Below are positions 1-10,189 of a stretch of 64,000 bases of DNA, piece by piece. Source of the stretch: Piezodorus guildinii (lineage: Eukaryota; Arthropoda; Insecta; Hemiptera; Pentatomidae); contig CM041297.1 of NCBI GenBank assembly GCA_023052935.1, positions 7,476,827-7,540,826 on the forward strand. Direction: 5' to 3'. Positions within the stretch are counted from its first letter, which is position 1; every line of letters starts with the position of its first letter. The notes beneath the pieces are model-generated. The model saw only the letters and a list, made by a program, of their open reading frames with translations. It made no database searches and was not told the DNA's origin. The position numbers and the translations under genes are program-made.

Positions 1-245
1 TCTCTTATTAAAAACATATGGCAGAAGAAGAGAAACCAAGCGAGTTCTTTATTATAGTACTTTCAGTCGGTGGTTGAGAGTATTTTTTTCCATCTTGAAA
101 TGTGGGCCCCAAGTCATCCTTCGATCGAGTGTCAGTCCTAGGTAACGTACAGAGTTGGTCTGGGAATTTGGTTTTTGCCGATAAAATTGGTGGGTAAGTA
201 CATTGTTGAAGTGTGAACGTTCCATGTTTCGACTTAAAATTATAA
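1..245 (-). pseudogene. Jockey-type reverse transcriptase fragment
   Basis: The minus strand reads a short stretch of the region just after the catalytic part of a Jockey-clade reverse transcriptase. The diagnostic segment is RYLGLTLDRRMTW followed by GPH, matching the conserved RYLGL-LD-RLTW-PH block that is also present in the copies near 17.1, 42.5 and 60.0 kb. The open stretch is only about 66 codons and stops on both sides, and the element is cut by the window edge. The enzyme would copy its own RNA at a nicked chromosomal target, but this piece is too short to work. The clade call rests on motif resemblance only. Confidence 0.65.
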
Positions 246-524
246 TTATCATAATAAACCTTAATAAGCCTACCTTTAAACCTGATAAATAAAAGCTCTC
301 TTTGTCGAAGTTTTCCTCCTTGGCCTACGCGGATTCCTTTGAGGACTGGAACACCTCAATGGCCCTGCCAGATTGAGTTAAAGGATTCAAGATTTGCATT
401 TGAATAGAGTTCATTATAGAAAACTGCCTCTTCGGCATCTTAACTTCATTCTACCGTTTCAGCGAATTTTAAATATCTTCAATTTCGTATTTTAGTCAAA
501 ATAACACCTTAAAAACATTCTAAT

Positions 525-1021
525 TTAGTTCACGATTATTATTATTATGGTGATACGCTTTCGAAACAATCCTCTGGCTATTTTAATCAGAATGGAATCT
601 ACATGATATCGAAGCCAATTAAATTTTACATCGTTTTGGATACAAGGTGCAAAATAATTTATATTGCAGAACAACTTTTGCTGGATCAGCTTGCTTTGGT
701 TTATTATTTTCAATAATGGACCTTTGTAATCGACCAAAAAATTTAAATTTTAACCATAAACACATCCATTAATCAGTTATTTTTGATGATGAAATAAAAT
801 ATGTAGATAGTTCCAGAATCTACAAAAGAAAAAGAAAAGAAGTTGATCTACATATTTAAGACACAAATTATAATTGATGTAATTTCACTAAAACTCGGTT
901 ATTAATAAAGATAGAGAGCGAAAAAAATCAAGCCACCGCGATGATCAAAGAGGAAATAAAAATCTTATAAGCTCAAGCAACAACTTTTAAGAGATGCGAT
1001 TTCCTGTTAACTCGGTTAATA
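525..1021 (+). repeat. Repeat E, copy 1, left part
   Basis: AT-rich non-coding repeat. It shares long blocks with 5.8-6.18 kb and 8.0-8.6 kb, including a block ending in a CACCGCGATGATCAAA word and the word CTTTGTAATCGACC. Copy 1 is split at about 1030 by later insertions and resumes at 3241. Its left third resembles the R family, so E may be an R-derived mosaic. Confidence 0.6.
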
Positions 1022-1030
1022 TTGATTATA

Positions 1031-2082
1031 TCCATTCATTACACAAGTGGCGAGATAGAGCCGTTAAGCAATATGAACGCTCACATGCGAATAATCTTTA
1101 ATGATCCTTCCACATCCTTCCTCAATAAGACAACAGAAACAATAGAAGCACCATGGGACCAAACAGTATCAAGAACAAACTTAACTCTGACAAAGTATAA
1201 CAAAACTGACACACCGCACTATGTACTAAGAGAAAAATACAATGAAATTATATGTGATCATTCAGATTACACAAAAATATTCACAGACGAGTCCAAAATA
1301 AATGTTCAAGTTGGGCTGTCAATTGTTACACCCGTAAGTATCCTTAAAATCAAACTGCCAAACCTAAGTAGCGTATATACTGCGGAACTTGTAGCAATAT
1401 TAAATGCACTTGAATTCATTAGGTCACGTGATAAGTCAAAGTTCGTTATATGCACCGATTCCCTATCCGCCCTTAAGAGCCTTCATAATATTTGCATTGA
1501 TAACCCACTAATTAATAAGATCAGAAATATGTGGAAGATTTAAAAATACTGAAAAAAGAACTAGTGTTCTTGTGGATTCCATCCCACGTAGGCATTGATG
1601 GCAATGAGGAAGCGGATCGGGCTGCGAAAGAAGCTGCATTGTCAAACGTCCAAATCCACCCAACTTACATCAAGAAAGACGTAAAAAATTACCTTAAGGT
1701 CAAAATATATCAGGCATGGGAACAGATGTGGTCGGAACTTGACAACACCAATAAATTAAGAAATATCAAGCAATCGCCTGATCCATGGAATACATCATTG
1801 CGAAGTAATCGCCGCGAGGAAACTGCTTTGGCGAGACTTCGCATAGGACATAGCAGACTCACACATCTCCATCTCATCCTCAGGCAGCCCGTACCAATGT
1901 GTGACTTGTGTAGAGTGCCTCTCTCAATAATACACATAATTGAGAACTGCCCCAAATTCCATGTACAAATGGATAAACTTAACCTAGCTAGATCGTTGAG
2001 TGAGAGCTTGAAGGACTCTAGTGAAACAGTTAGTTCACTGATTAGGTTCGTCAAAGAATGTTCTCTGCTCCCGGAACTATAA
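1031..2082 (+). pseudogene. LINE RNase H domain plus C-terminal zinc-knuckle, frameshifted
   Basis: Two overlapping reading frames make one protein. Frame one (to 1543) holds the first half of an RNase H fold: FTDESK (first catalytic Asp; the usual Gly is Glu), YTAELVAI (Glu) and CTDSLSAL (Asp). Frame two (1531-2082) continues with VFLWIPSHVGIDGNEEADRA, which supplies the conserved His and last Asp, then LRIGHSRLTHLHL and a Cys-x2-Cys, His, Cys cluster typical of LINE C-termini. All four acidic residues of the RNase H site survive, but a frameshift near 1535-1543 splits the domain, so it is dead as read. RNase H in such LINEs removes the RNA strand during reverse transcription. An I-group LINE is the best guess. 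Confidence 0.75.
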
Positions 2083-2376
2083 GAAAAAAAAATAAAGAAA
2101 GAAAGAAAAAAAAAATAATAGTAGTAATAAAAAAAATATATAAAAATAATAAATAAATAAAGAAAAAATTGGAATAAATTCACTAATTCAGAATGTGTCA
2201 ACAAAAGAATAAAAAAAAATAAATAAACAATTAAAAAAAAATAAATAACAAAAATAGAAGGAAAAATAAATAAATAAAAAGAAGAAAAAAGAGTAAAACA
2301 AATCTGTTACTACAAATTTATTCGGTGCTAATAACCAAGAGGTTGAGCACCTACTCCAATACCTTAACCCTAACCC
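1031..2376 (+). mobile_element. RNase H-bearing non-LTR retrotransposon, 5'-truncated
   Basis: Insertion flanked by the 9-bp duplication TTGATTATA (1022-1030 and 2377-2385). It carries the RNase H and C-terminal part of a LINE polyprotein, then an A-rich degenerate tail (2083-2300) and about 75 bp of unexplained sequence. The insertion interrupts repeat E: the other E copy reads uninterrupted across the same point near 8250. LINEs with an RNase H after the reverse transcriptase belong to the I/R1-like group, but the reverse transcriptase itself is missing here. Confidence 0.65.
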
Positions 2377-2385
2377 TTGATTATA

Positions 2386-2939
2386 TCTGGACCTGCGGAC
2401 TTGAACTGTGGGGGACAGCTAAACCTTCTAACAACAAACGCATTCAATCCTTTCAATCCAAAGTCCTCCGTACGATAGTAAATGCTCCTTATTATGTCTC
2501 CAACTATACCTTGTACCACGACCTTAATGTTCCATTTATTTCAGACCTATTCCATCCAAATTTTCCAAATTCCACCAGAACCTCATTCATCGTCCTAATC
2601 CTCTAGCTCAATCACTATCCAGCTCCACTCATCCATACAACCCACCTAGAAGGTTGAAACGGCAGTGGCCCCGCGACCTTTTGTAAATATGTTGGAGTTC
2701 TAGTACTGGCTAGATTCTCCACTCAATGTGATGAATGTATGAGTGTGTGTATGTGTATATAAGTGTGAGTGATTTCTTGACTTTATTGTATTGATTCATT
2801 ATTGTATATATATTTTATTGTAATTTTATGCCGTGTTAATATTGTATGAGTGTATGATATCTTTCAGCACTACTATTGATGTCCAAATTAGGACAGATTG
2901 TAATTTTACTCAATAAAAATTGTTGTTGTTGAAAAAATA
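2386..2939 (+). mobile_element. Jockey family A, 5'-truncated copy
   Basis: C-terminal end of a Jockey reverse transcriptase ORF plus 3' UTR. The protein reads WTCGLELWGTAK, then SKVLRTIVNAPYYVSN and, after a small frameshift, RRLKRQWPRDLL with a stop near 2685. The 3' UTR ends in AATAAAAATTGTTGTTGTTG. It is near-identical to the longer copy at 59769-60711. The TSD TTGATTATA at 2377-2385 and 2940-2948 delimits it. It sits directly against the RNase H element and reuses the same 9-bp target word. Confidence 0.8.
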
Positions 2940-2961
2940 TTGATTATAAAGAAAACAATTG

Positions 2962-3240
2962 GGGACCACTTGTAGCTGGGTGGCTAGCGTAACAGCCTCC
3001 CATGCTAAAGGTCACGGGTTTAAACCCGCAGGTAGTCCTAAGATTTTTTAATGGGAGTAAAAAATCCTTAGTTACGCCGTCCTTCGGAGGGGACGTTAAA
3101 AGGTAGTCTCGAGCCTATGCGATGTCAGGTACTCGTTAAAGATCCTATCCTAATAAAACCTGGATAGGCAAAATTTAGGACTCCCACTGTAGCATCGCCC
3201 GATTAGCCATAATAGCATAAAGTGACGTTAAATAAATAAT
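2962..3240 (+). mobile_element. tRNA-derived SINE2
   Basis: SINE with a tRNA-like head (TAGCTGGGTGGCTAGCG, then a degenerate B box GGTTTAAACCC) and a body ending GACGTTAAATAAATAA. Imperfect TSD: 2948-2961 and 3241-3253. Other copies lie at 18909-19213, 45859-46149 and, reversed, 45545-45797. RNA polymerase III would transcribe it from the internal boxes. Confidence 0.8.
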
Positions 3241-3470
3241 AAAGAAAAAATTGAAGATGTTCAAGAATCTTACAAAAGAATCAGAAGGAAATTTTATTTG
3301 AATTATTTGAATGAAAATCAAAAGAAAAGGAAATAGTAACAATGTCTAGTATAAATGCCTTTGGTTTATTATTTTTAATAATGAACCTTTGTAATCGACC
3401 AAAACAATTACCCTCCCCCTCTCAAAATTTGAGAGGCTGTGCTTCAAGATACAAAGAATCTTATTATCAC
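3241..3470 (+). repeat. Repeat E, copy 1, right part
   Basis: Continuation of the split E copy: CTTTGTAATCGACCAAAA, then a C-rich tract and a CTCAAAATTTGAGAG palindrome. The same order is seen at 8340-8420 and, inverted, at 38640-38680 and 56230-56320. Confidence 0.55.
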
Positions 3471-4288
3471 TTTAATTTAATCTAAATTAATGTTTGTCTC
3501 CAAATTGTATTACTTTCATCATATTATTGTATCTAATTTATTATTAATTTTCTAATTCCATTGGTTGTTATTCTCTAAGATCTGACGAAGGCCCACAATA
3601 AAGGCCGAAACATCGGCACACAATTACAATAAGTATTACTTATTAATTGTGTTATTGTTTATTATGTCTGCATCCTTAACCATCTTCCTCATCTAGTAAA
3701 CTTATCAGCAATATTAATTTAATGTTTATTTACATTTAAATTTATTAATATTATTTTATTATCATTGCCTTTAAGTAGCAAGACTCTATTTGTAAGAGAC
3801 TTTCCCCAAAATCAAATCCATAATTATATCTATCCAGTAAATGGCTTTCAATATATACAAGCTCTTACCCTTTTTTATGTCCTGAATTATGAGAAAAAAA
3901 AAATTCCTAGATTAGGCAATGTGTGCCAGCTGATAAAAAAGAAGTCTTCATCACAAAGCGATACGGAGCCAAGATTCGGGCCGAAGGGAAAGGCGAGCTG
4001 GAACTAAGCCTTTACTAACAGGCTACCACTAGATTTAATATTACATTTCCGAAACCTCTTTTCCTGCCAATTCGTGGGTGGCCCATTGTACCGGGTGCTC
4101 TTCAGTATTTTCACCGAAATCCTGCTTTCCAATTCCAGGGCACTCGCTTGTAAATATTTTATCTGAAACATCTCTTTGCGTAATGTATTATGCTCCCGCC
4201 GTGGTATACAATATTTCTCAACCAACTTGAAAAGAGCTTCTCTGATACTATCTCTTTCCGGGTTTATTTTTGTGTATTAAAAAAAAAA
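3471..4288. other. Stretch without a recognisable gene
   Basis: AT-rich sequence. It holds a hammerhead-like word at 3576-3612 (separate entry). A 73-codon open stretch on the minus strand (4004-4225) matches no family I recognise. No other structure seen. Confidence 0.5.
3576..3612 (+). ncRNA. Hammerhead-like ribozyme core, candidate
   Basis: The order CTGACGA, then a GGCC/GGCC hairpin stem, then GAAAC matches the conserved core of a hammerhead ribozyme (CUGANGA, stem II, GAAA). One A lies between the core and stem II, stem III is not a proper hairpin and stem I is not convincing, so activity is doubtful. A better example is at 15741-15780. Small variants without a normal stem III are known from Penelope-like retroelements. 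Confidence 0.25.
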
Positions 4289-4345
4289 AAAATCTGTTGC
4301 TCTCAACACAGGACTTGCAGTTATCTCAATAGTTAAAATAAATTA
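4289..4345 (-). repeat. R-family terminal fragment
   Basis: A second, decayed R start (TCTGTTGCTCTCAACACA...) after a run of A, about 70 bp before the better R start at 4361. Confidence 0.4.
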
Positions 4346-4360
4346 CAAATAAAAAAAAAA

Positions 4361-5632
4361 TCTAGTGCGGGCAACACACGACTTTTACTTCCCTCGACTT
4401 TTAAAATCAATTTAAAAAATATTAAATATACTATAATTTGAAAAATATTTGAAGTTAATTTTAATTAAAGTTGTATTGATTTTCTTTGGAAACATACGAT
4501 TTAAATAAAATAATATAACTATATTAAATTGTTAATCAGTAATAATTTTATTCACGATTTGTCACTTTATATTACCTTTTTCAACTCTCTGAACAAGCTA
4601 ATATTTTTTCTAAAATGTTTCTCTTTCCAAGGACATATTATAGTCTATATTACTGCTCTTATTATAAAGTTATGGAATGAGATTTACTCATCAATAGATT
4701 ATTGTAATTGTTATGATTAATATTTATATTATCTCCTATTACAAAGGGTGCCGCCCTCTACCTCCGAAGGGACTTTGTCCAAAGACACCTGTGCACATAC
4801 CTGAACCCCTACAGGAAGTACTTGGACATTATGGTACTAAGTGATCCATATGTCCCTTCATTTGATCTCTACCGCCTTTCTCCCATCCCCTCTACTATTC
4901 CTTCATATATATACCCCCCAAATCCTAGGGCCAGGGCACTCCGGTCAAGATGTTATTAATGTGAAGTTGTATTAGTAAGAAGTTTATGCTTTTATTGTCA
5001 TTGTGAATATATATACAAAAGTTTATACAAATGTGTTATTCGTTAACTTAAGTAAACCAAAAATTACGTTAAAATATAGTTTTGTGCTTTTATCCTTTAG
5101 TTGGTCATTAGATTCGTCCAACTTGTATATTTAGCCGTCCTTTATAAATGCCATTAAGAATATATGCTTAATCATTGGGAATGTGCTAAATTAAAGTTAG
5201 TTTAGAGGAAGAAAATTTATATCGGAATTTAAGTCCTGTCATACTATTTCAATAAGAATGAAACCTCATGATATTAAAGAACGTCATCAATTTACATCAA
5301 TACAGCGAGTTTAATCAAAATCGTTAAAGCCGTTTTTGAGAAAATCATAAAAAGGAGCAAAATGCATGGAATAAAGTGGCTCTTCCGGTTAGCCGATTTT
5401 AATAAAAAAGTTGCTCTAACATCTCGGACGTATAGTTGTCTTAAATATAAAATTTCAGTTTTGCATCACTTATCGTTTTTGAGCTAGACTTACCACACAG
5501 ACCTTTTTTCGGGACTTAGGACTCAGGAGACCCTAAAACATGTATTTCCGTCGAAAACTGGAATTCTAAAATTTTCACGATCGCAATACTTCCCCTTATT
5601 ATATATATTTCATATATATGTAAGTGAAAGTA
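4361..5632 (-). repeat. R-family repeat, interrupted copy
   Basis: Starts TCTAGTGCGGGCAACACACG after an A-run and ends TATATGTAAGTGAAAGTAA. Internal R words (TAAGCCCTGTC-like, AAAGGNGCAAAATGCATGG-like) are present. Compared with the R copy at 44061-44865 it is interrupted at about 4666-5055 by unrelated sequence. Confidence 0.7.
4666..5055 (+). other. Insertion inside R with a roughly 70-codon open frame
   Basis: The block is absent from the homologous R copy, which joins TTCTTATTAT directly to CAGTAAACC. A plus-strand frame is open from about 4750 to a TAA near 4957 and reads LYLRRDFVQRHLCTYLNPYR early and NPRARALRSRCY at the end. I recognise no family. The downstream part is AT-rich like a 3' UTR. 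It could be the 3' end of an unknown retroelement or a processed gene fragment. Confidence 0.4.
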
Positions 5633-5779
5633 AACTATGTTGTTTCTATTGAAAATTTTATTTAAGCTTGAAACTAAGCACATACACTTATTAAATCAAA
5701 TCTATCTGGACATACTCATCACAAATGTACGGCATAGACTAAGAATGTATAAATAAAATAAAAAATAATATTTAAAAAA

Positions 5780-6184
5780 AAACGAAAAAATAGTTTTGCT
5801 CTTCTATTCTTTAGGCGGTAATCAAATTCATTCAACTTTTATATTTAGTCGCTTTTTCTCAATCCTAATAACATGATATAGTTCATTTTTTTTTAATCTA
5901 CAAAATTAATGGTACTTTAGAGGAAGAACAATTGAAATATTGGCATTTAAGCCCTGTCAGACTATTTCAATAAGAATGAAATCTACATGATGTTAAAGCC
6001 CATTAACTGTTACATCGTAAAAAGGCGTAAAATAATTTATATTACAGAACAACGTTTGCTGGATCAGTTTGTTTTGGGTTATTATTTTCAATAATGAACC
6101 TTTGTAATCGACCAAAAAAATTTAAATTTTACCCATAAACACACCCATAACTGAGTTATTTTTAAAGATGGAGTAAAATATGTA
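5780..6184 (+). repeat. Repeat E, copy 2, left part
   Basis: R-like words (AAGCCCTGTCAGACTATTTC) pass directly into E-specific sequence (AATTTATATTACAGAACAAC, CTTTGTAATCGACC). The copy stops at about 6184, where the CR1/L2 LINE is inserted, and resumes near 8010. Confidence 0.55.
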
Positions 6185-8009
6185 ATGATAATAATAATAA
6201 TAATAATAAAAACTTTATTCTGGGACTATGTCCCTTAAGAATAACAGAATTGAACAGTAGATATTCATATATGTCTGGTCAAGAAAACAATAAAATTAAT
6301 TTTTATTTACAAATGAGCAAAAAGGAAAAATTAAACACTACCTAGACTTATATACATTCATGTACAAAAAGTATGGATAATAAACACACAAGATTAGAAA
6401 AAGAAAGAAAGAAAGAAGATAAATCTCCTAAAGGCTACTGATAGGGTTGAGGGAATTATAAAAAACAAAACAAACTAATTATTCCACACTAGCTTTAGGA
6501 TAAAATAGATAATTATAACTTGTGTTAAAATAGAAATAAGTCAGTTGCAGATTTGTTGTGCATCTATTTGGGATGCCAAAAGATGTTGGAATAGGTGAGA
6601 TTTGAATGAGAAAAAGGAAGATGCATGGCGAATATGAGTAGGTAGGGAATTCCAGAGGGTTGCAGAACGGATATAAAAGGAGTGATCAAAAGATTTAGTT
6701 CTATGGGTGGGAAAGTAAAGTCGGAATGGCGGGATCTAGTTTCGAGAGAGTGGACTGAGGATTTAAATTTAAGGATGCTGTGAATGTATGGAGGGTGCTT
6801 GGAGTTTATGATTTGGTAAAGGTATGATCCGAGAAAATACTTCCTCGGTGTAACAGGTAGGAGCCACTTCAACTCGCTGTATAAGTGGGTCACTGAAGAC
6901 CTCTTCGAGTGCCGAAGATAAATCTTATGAACATGTTCATGATACGCTTGAATCTGTCTTCGAGCACCTTTGGGAGGCCACCATATACCACACAGCAATA
7001 ATCGAAGTGGGGGAATATTAATGAGGAGACGAGAAGCTTAGGGGTGGGAAGAGGGAGAAGATGGCGGGAACGATGAAAAAACTTTAGAGTGCTTATCGTT
7101 CGTCGGGAAATATTAGCAATATGGGGTTTCCAAGAAAGGGATTGATCAATGGTAATACCAAGGTTTTTGACAGAGGAGCTAAAGGTGATTGGATGACCAT
7201 TTAGGATTAGATTCGGAAAGGAAGTATTGGATCTGAGGAGGGAATTGGAACCTATAACAATGGCCTGCGTTTTCTCAGCATTAAGCCTAAGTTTATTCAG
7301 GGTTCCCAGGCACAGATTCTATCTAGGTCTTCCTGAATATTGGCAAATGCTACGAATAACTCAGAAGGAGAGAAGGATAGGTAGATCTGAAAGTCGTCGG
7401 CATATAAATGATAGGAGCAGTGATGGATTGAATTTGGAAGATCATTGATAAAGGAGTTGAAAAGGAGGGGGGAGATACTTGAGCCCTGGGCCACACCTGC
7501 CGAGAGGGTAAGGAAAGAAGATAGAGGATGATTGGGAATGGTAACTGCTTGGGTCCTGTTACAAAGAAAAGATTGAAACCATCGAATAGTACTATTGGAA
7601 AATGATAAAGATTTTAGTTTGGAAAAAAGGATAGAATGATCAAGAGAATCAAAAGCTTTTGAAAAGTCCAGAAGTATTAGTACTGTTAGCTTTTTTTCGT
7701 CCATAGCGGTATGTATGTCGCTCGTGATTTTTAGAAGGGCTGATTGTGTGGAAAAGCCGGGTCGGAAACCAGATTGGAGTGGATCGAGCAGTTTGGACTT
7801 TTCGAGGAAATTGGACAGTTGTGATTGGACTATTCTTTCAAGTGGTTTAGAAAGGTTTGAGAGAATAGATATAGGGCGATAGTCTTTGGGGGAAGTAGGA
7901 TTAAAGGTTTTATTAATAGGAAGTACAATAGCTTTTTTCCAGGAGGTAGGGAATACAGAATTTTGGAGGGAAAAGTTATATATGAAGAGTAGGATTGGTA
8001 TATGTAGGG
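6185..8009 (-). mobile_element. CR1/L2-like LINE (family D), 5'-truncated
   Basis: The minus-strand element ends in a (TTA)n tail at 6187-6210, preceded by a GGGAC/GTCCC hairpin (6222-6234) and AATAAAG. Its 5' cut lies near 8009, inside the reverse transcriptase. It splits repeat E. A possible short TSD, ATATGTA, lies on both sides. A second copy is at 58538-60835. Confidence 0.75.
6564..8008 (-). pseudogene. CR1/L2-like reverse transcriptase, frameshifted
   Basis: A long minus-strand reverse transcriptase. The first open segment (about 8008 down to 7297) has YRPISILSNLSKPLERIV, SGFRPGFSTQSAL, motif A LLDFSKAFDSLDH, motif B GVAQGSSISPLLF and the catalytic YADDFQIYL. After a one-base shift near 7300 the frame continues as LRLNAEKTQAIVIGSN, NLGITIDQSLSWKPHI and FPHFDYCCVVYGGL. 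A last segment to 6564 gives the C-terminal domain (QIINSKHPPYIHSIL), where the expected LWNSLP-type motif is scrambled by another shift. The catalytic aspartates are intact but the gene is broken. Use of the (TTA)n tail and 3' hairpin fits CR1/L2-group LINEs. The N-terminal endonuclease is absent through truncation. Confidence 0.8.
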
Positions 8010-8604
8010 AGTTTTAGAATCAGTAAAGCGAAATAAACAGAAAAAAAAGTAAGTTGATCTACATATTTAAGGCACAAATTATAATTGATGTAATTTCACC
8101 AAAACTCGGTTATTATTAAAGATAGAGAAAAAGCGAAAGCATTTTCGAGATCAAGACACCGCGATGATCAAAAAAAAAAAAATAAATAAAATAATCTAAT
8201 ATGGTCAAGCTATAACTTACAAGAGTTTTCCGGATAGCTTGGTTAATATTGATTATAGAGAAAAATGTAAGGTATTATAGAATCAGGAAATTTTATTTGA
8301 ATTATTTTTAATGCTATTGATTTATAATTATCAATAAGTAGCCTTTGTAATCGACCAAAAAGAAGAAACCCCCCCCCCCTCACAAAATTAGAGGGGCTAC
8401 GTTTCAAGACACGTAGAATCCGAATAAAGAATACAAATTAATCCGTTTTCCCTAATTAATAAATAAACAGCAGAGGTGTTATACCATTTTGCTTTCGATT
8501 ATTTATTGCTTTCCATATTAGTTAATTACCTATTAACAGCTATATAAACAGTTATACCCTAAAATTGTTATTCAGAAATAATAAACCATTGTGTAATTGC
8601 AGGT
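8010..8604 (+). repeat. Repeat E, copy 2, right part
   Basis: Resumes E after the LINE: TTGATCTACATATTTAAG, CACCGCGATGATCAAA, then a C-rich run at about 8371 and a block (8465-8600) whose reverse complement is found at about 55700-55830. Confidence 0.55.
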
Positions 8605-8605
8605 T

Positions 8606-9449
8606 TTTACTTTCACTTACCTATATATGAAATATATAGAAAGGGGAAGTATTGCGATTGTGAAATTTTTCGAATTCCAGTTTTCAACGGAAATACACGT
8701 TTAAGGGTCTTCTGAATCCAAATAACTATATAAGTTCCGCAGAAAGGTCTTTGTGTGTGGTAACTCCCGGGCGAAAAAAAAAAATACATTTTCATCAAAA
8801 TCAGTTGACCGGAAGATCTACTTTTTACCATGCATTTTGCACCTTTTTACGATTTTCTCAAGAACGGCACAAATGATTTTGATTAAACTCGCAATATCCA
8901 TGTGAAATTTAATGGGCTTTAATATCAAGAGGTTTCATTCTTATTGAAATAGTGTGACAGGGCTTAAGTTCCGATATTTTAAATTTTCTTCATCTAACGT
9001 ACGTTTGATTTTTTAGATTTTATAAAAATAACTATATTATCTTGTTAACACTGATTATAAACAGGTAAATATATATAATGAATAAATTCGATACCCAACT
9101 AAAGGAAAAAAGTGCAAACATATTTTTTTATGCAATTTTTGTGTTTTTAAACACAAGAATAGCAATAAATGTATTATATACCGTTGGATAGCTAAAGATT
9201 GTAGAAAAAATATTATCTAATACACGGAATTTTAATGGTTAATGGAGAGTGATGAAAAGCCGATAATATTAACTGATTGTTGTAGACAAAAATATAATAG
9301 TTTATTTAATAAAACACATGTTTCTATTGAAATTCAAAATAATTAATTATTTAACAATTTATTTGTTTCTTTAAATGTATTTAAAAATTCTTAAATTTAT
9401 TTTAACAACGGAGGTAAGTGAAAGTCGTGTGTTGCGCGCACCAGATTGT
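8606..9449 (+). repeat. R-family repeat, near full length
   Basis: In this orientation it begins TTTACTTTCACTTACC and ends GTAAGTGAAAGTCGTGTG followed by TGCGCGCACCAGA. Both ends are present, so it is one of the copies that define the family length (about 845 bp). No coding potential is supported. Confidence 0.75.
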
Positions 9450-9516
9450 TTTAAATAATCTCACGGAAGCTTTATAATGAGAATACGCTTGACTTTGCGG
9501 AATATGGACCTAATGT

Positions 9517-9895
9517 GATGTTATTGTTGAAGAGTCATTGTTGGACATTAATGTAATCCGGCAGACACATGTTTGGACGCAGACGGAGCTGCCATTGTCA
9601 GTTGGCATTGGGATGAGCACCTCGTAAATAGACATCATGTTTGCTTTCGCTCCAGGGATTGGCTATTGTTGTTCTTAAAGGCCGAATAATCCTCTGACCG
9701 TTGGGAAGGCCGTTGCTAAATATTGTACATCTATATAAAGGACGCTAAGGCAGCCACTACACTCTACAGACTACTCACTACTGACTACCATTCCTAACCT
9801 TCGGCCCGACCGAGATCAAAATTCCCGCTCCCCTTCCGCCTAACAATAGAGCCAAAGGAGGTTATATATTCTCGAGTGGAGCGAGTTATTGAAAA
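9517..9895 (+). promoter_or_regulatory. Possible promoter or LTR-like region
   Basis: Less AT-rich than its surroundings. It has a TATATAAAG box at 9732-9740 and, downstream, a C-rich pyrimidine/ACT segment (CACTACACTCTACAG). This resembles a polymerase II promoter or a solo LTR. No matching second copy, primer-binding site or TSD was found, so the call is weak. Confidence 0.25.
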
Positions 9896-9917
9896 TATTA
9901 TGCCATCTTAATTATAT

Positions 9918-10180
9918 TCACTGGGTGGGACGAGGCCTAGTAGATAAAGTGGCCTTATCACTGTCTCTACTGAGGGACACTCCAGGTCCCGGGTTCGATT
10001 CCCGGCTGAGGCAGAATTATTTATTTTGTTATTTCAGTCGTGAAACGACCTTGGCGTATAGAGACTCTCCCGGGGCACACCCAGCCTGTATAAAATGGGT
10101 ACCAAAAAAGTGGGAAAAACCAGTCGATTTATGATTTAGGCCTTGCACACCACTATTGGCCGTGAGACAGAATCTTAATA
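9918..10180 (+). mobile_element. SINE1, divergent old copy
   Basis: Head GGCCTAGTAGATAAAGTGG with a B box GGTTCGATTCC, followed by the SINE1 body words GGGGCACACCCAGCCT and TAAAATGGGTACC. The tRNA-like head has an extra arm (ACTCCAGGTCCC), more like a class II tRNA than the other copies. Confidence 0.65.
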
Positions 10181-10189
10181 ACGACTGAG

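Noticed and set aside
1710..2204. 164-codon minus-strand frame
   Set aside because: Antisense of the RNase H C-terminal region, followed by a poly-Phe/Tyr stretch from the A-rich tail.
2360..2378. Interstitial telomere (CTTAACCCTAACCC)
   Set aside because: Only two imperfect units, probably chance next to the insertion site.
3576..3612. Calling this a functional hammerhead
   Set aside because: Stem I and III are not convincing and the cleavage triplet is unclear. Kept only as a weak candidate.
7227..7448. Plus-strand frame over the CR1/L2 LINE
   Set aside because: Antisense shadow of the reverse transcriptase on the minus strand.
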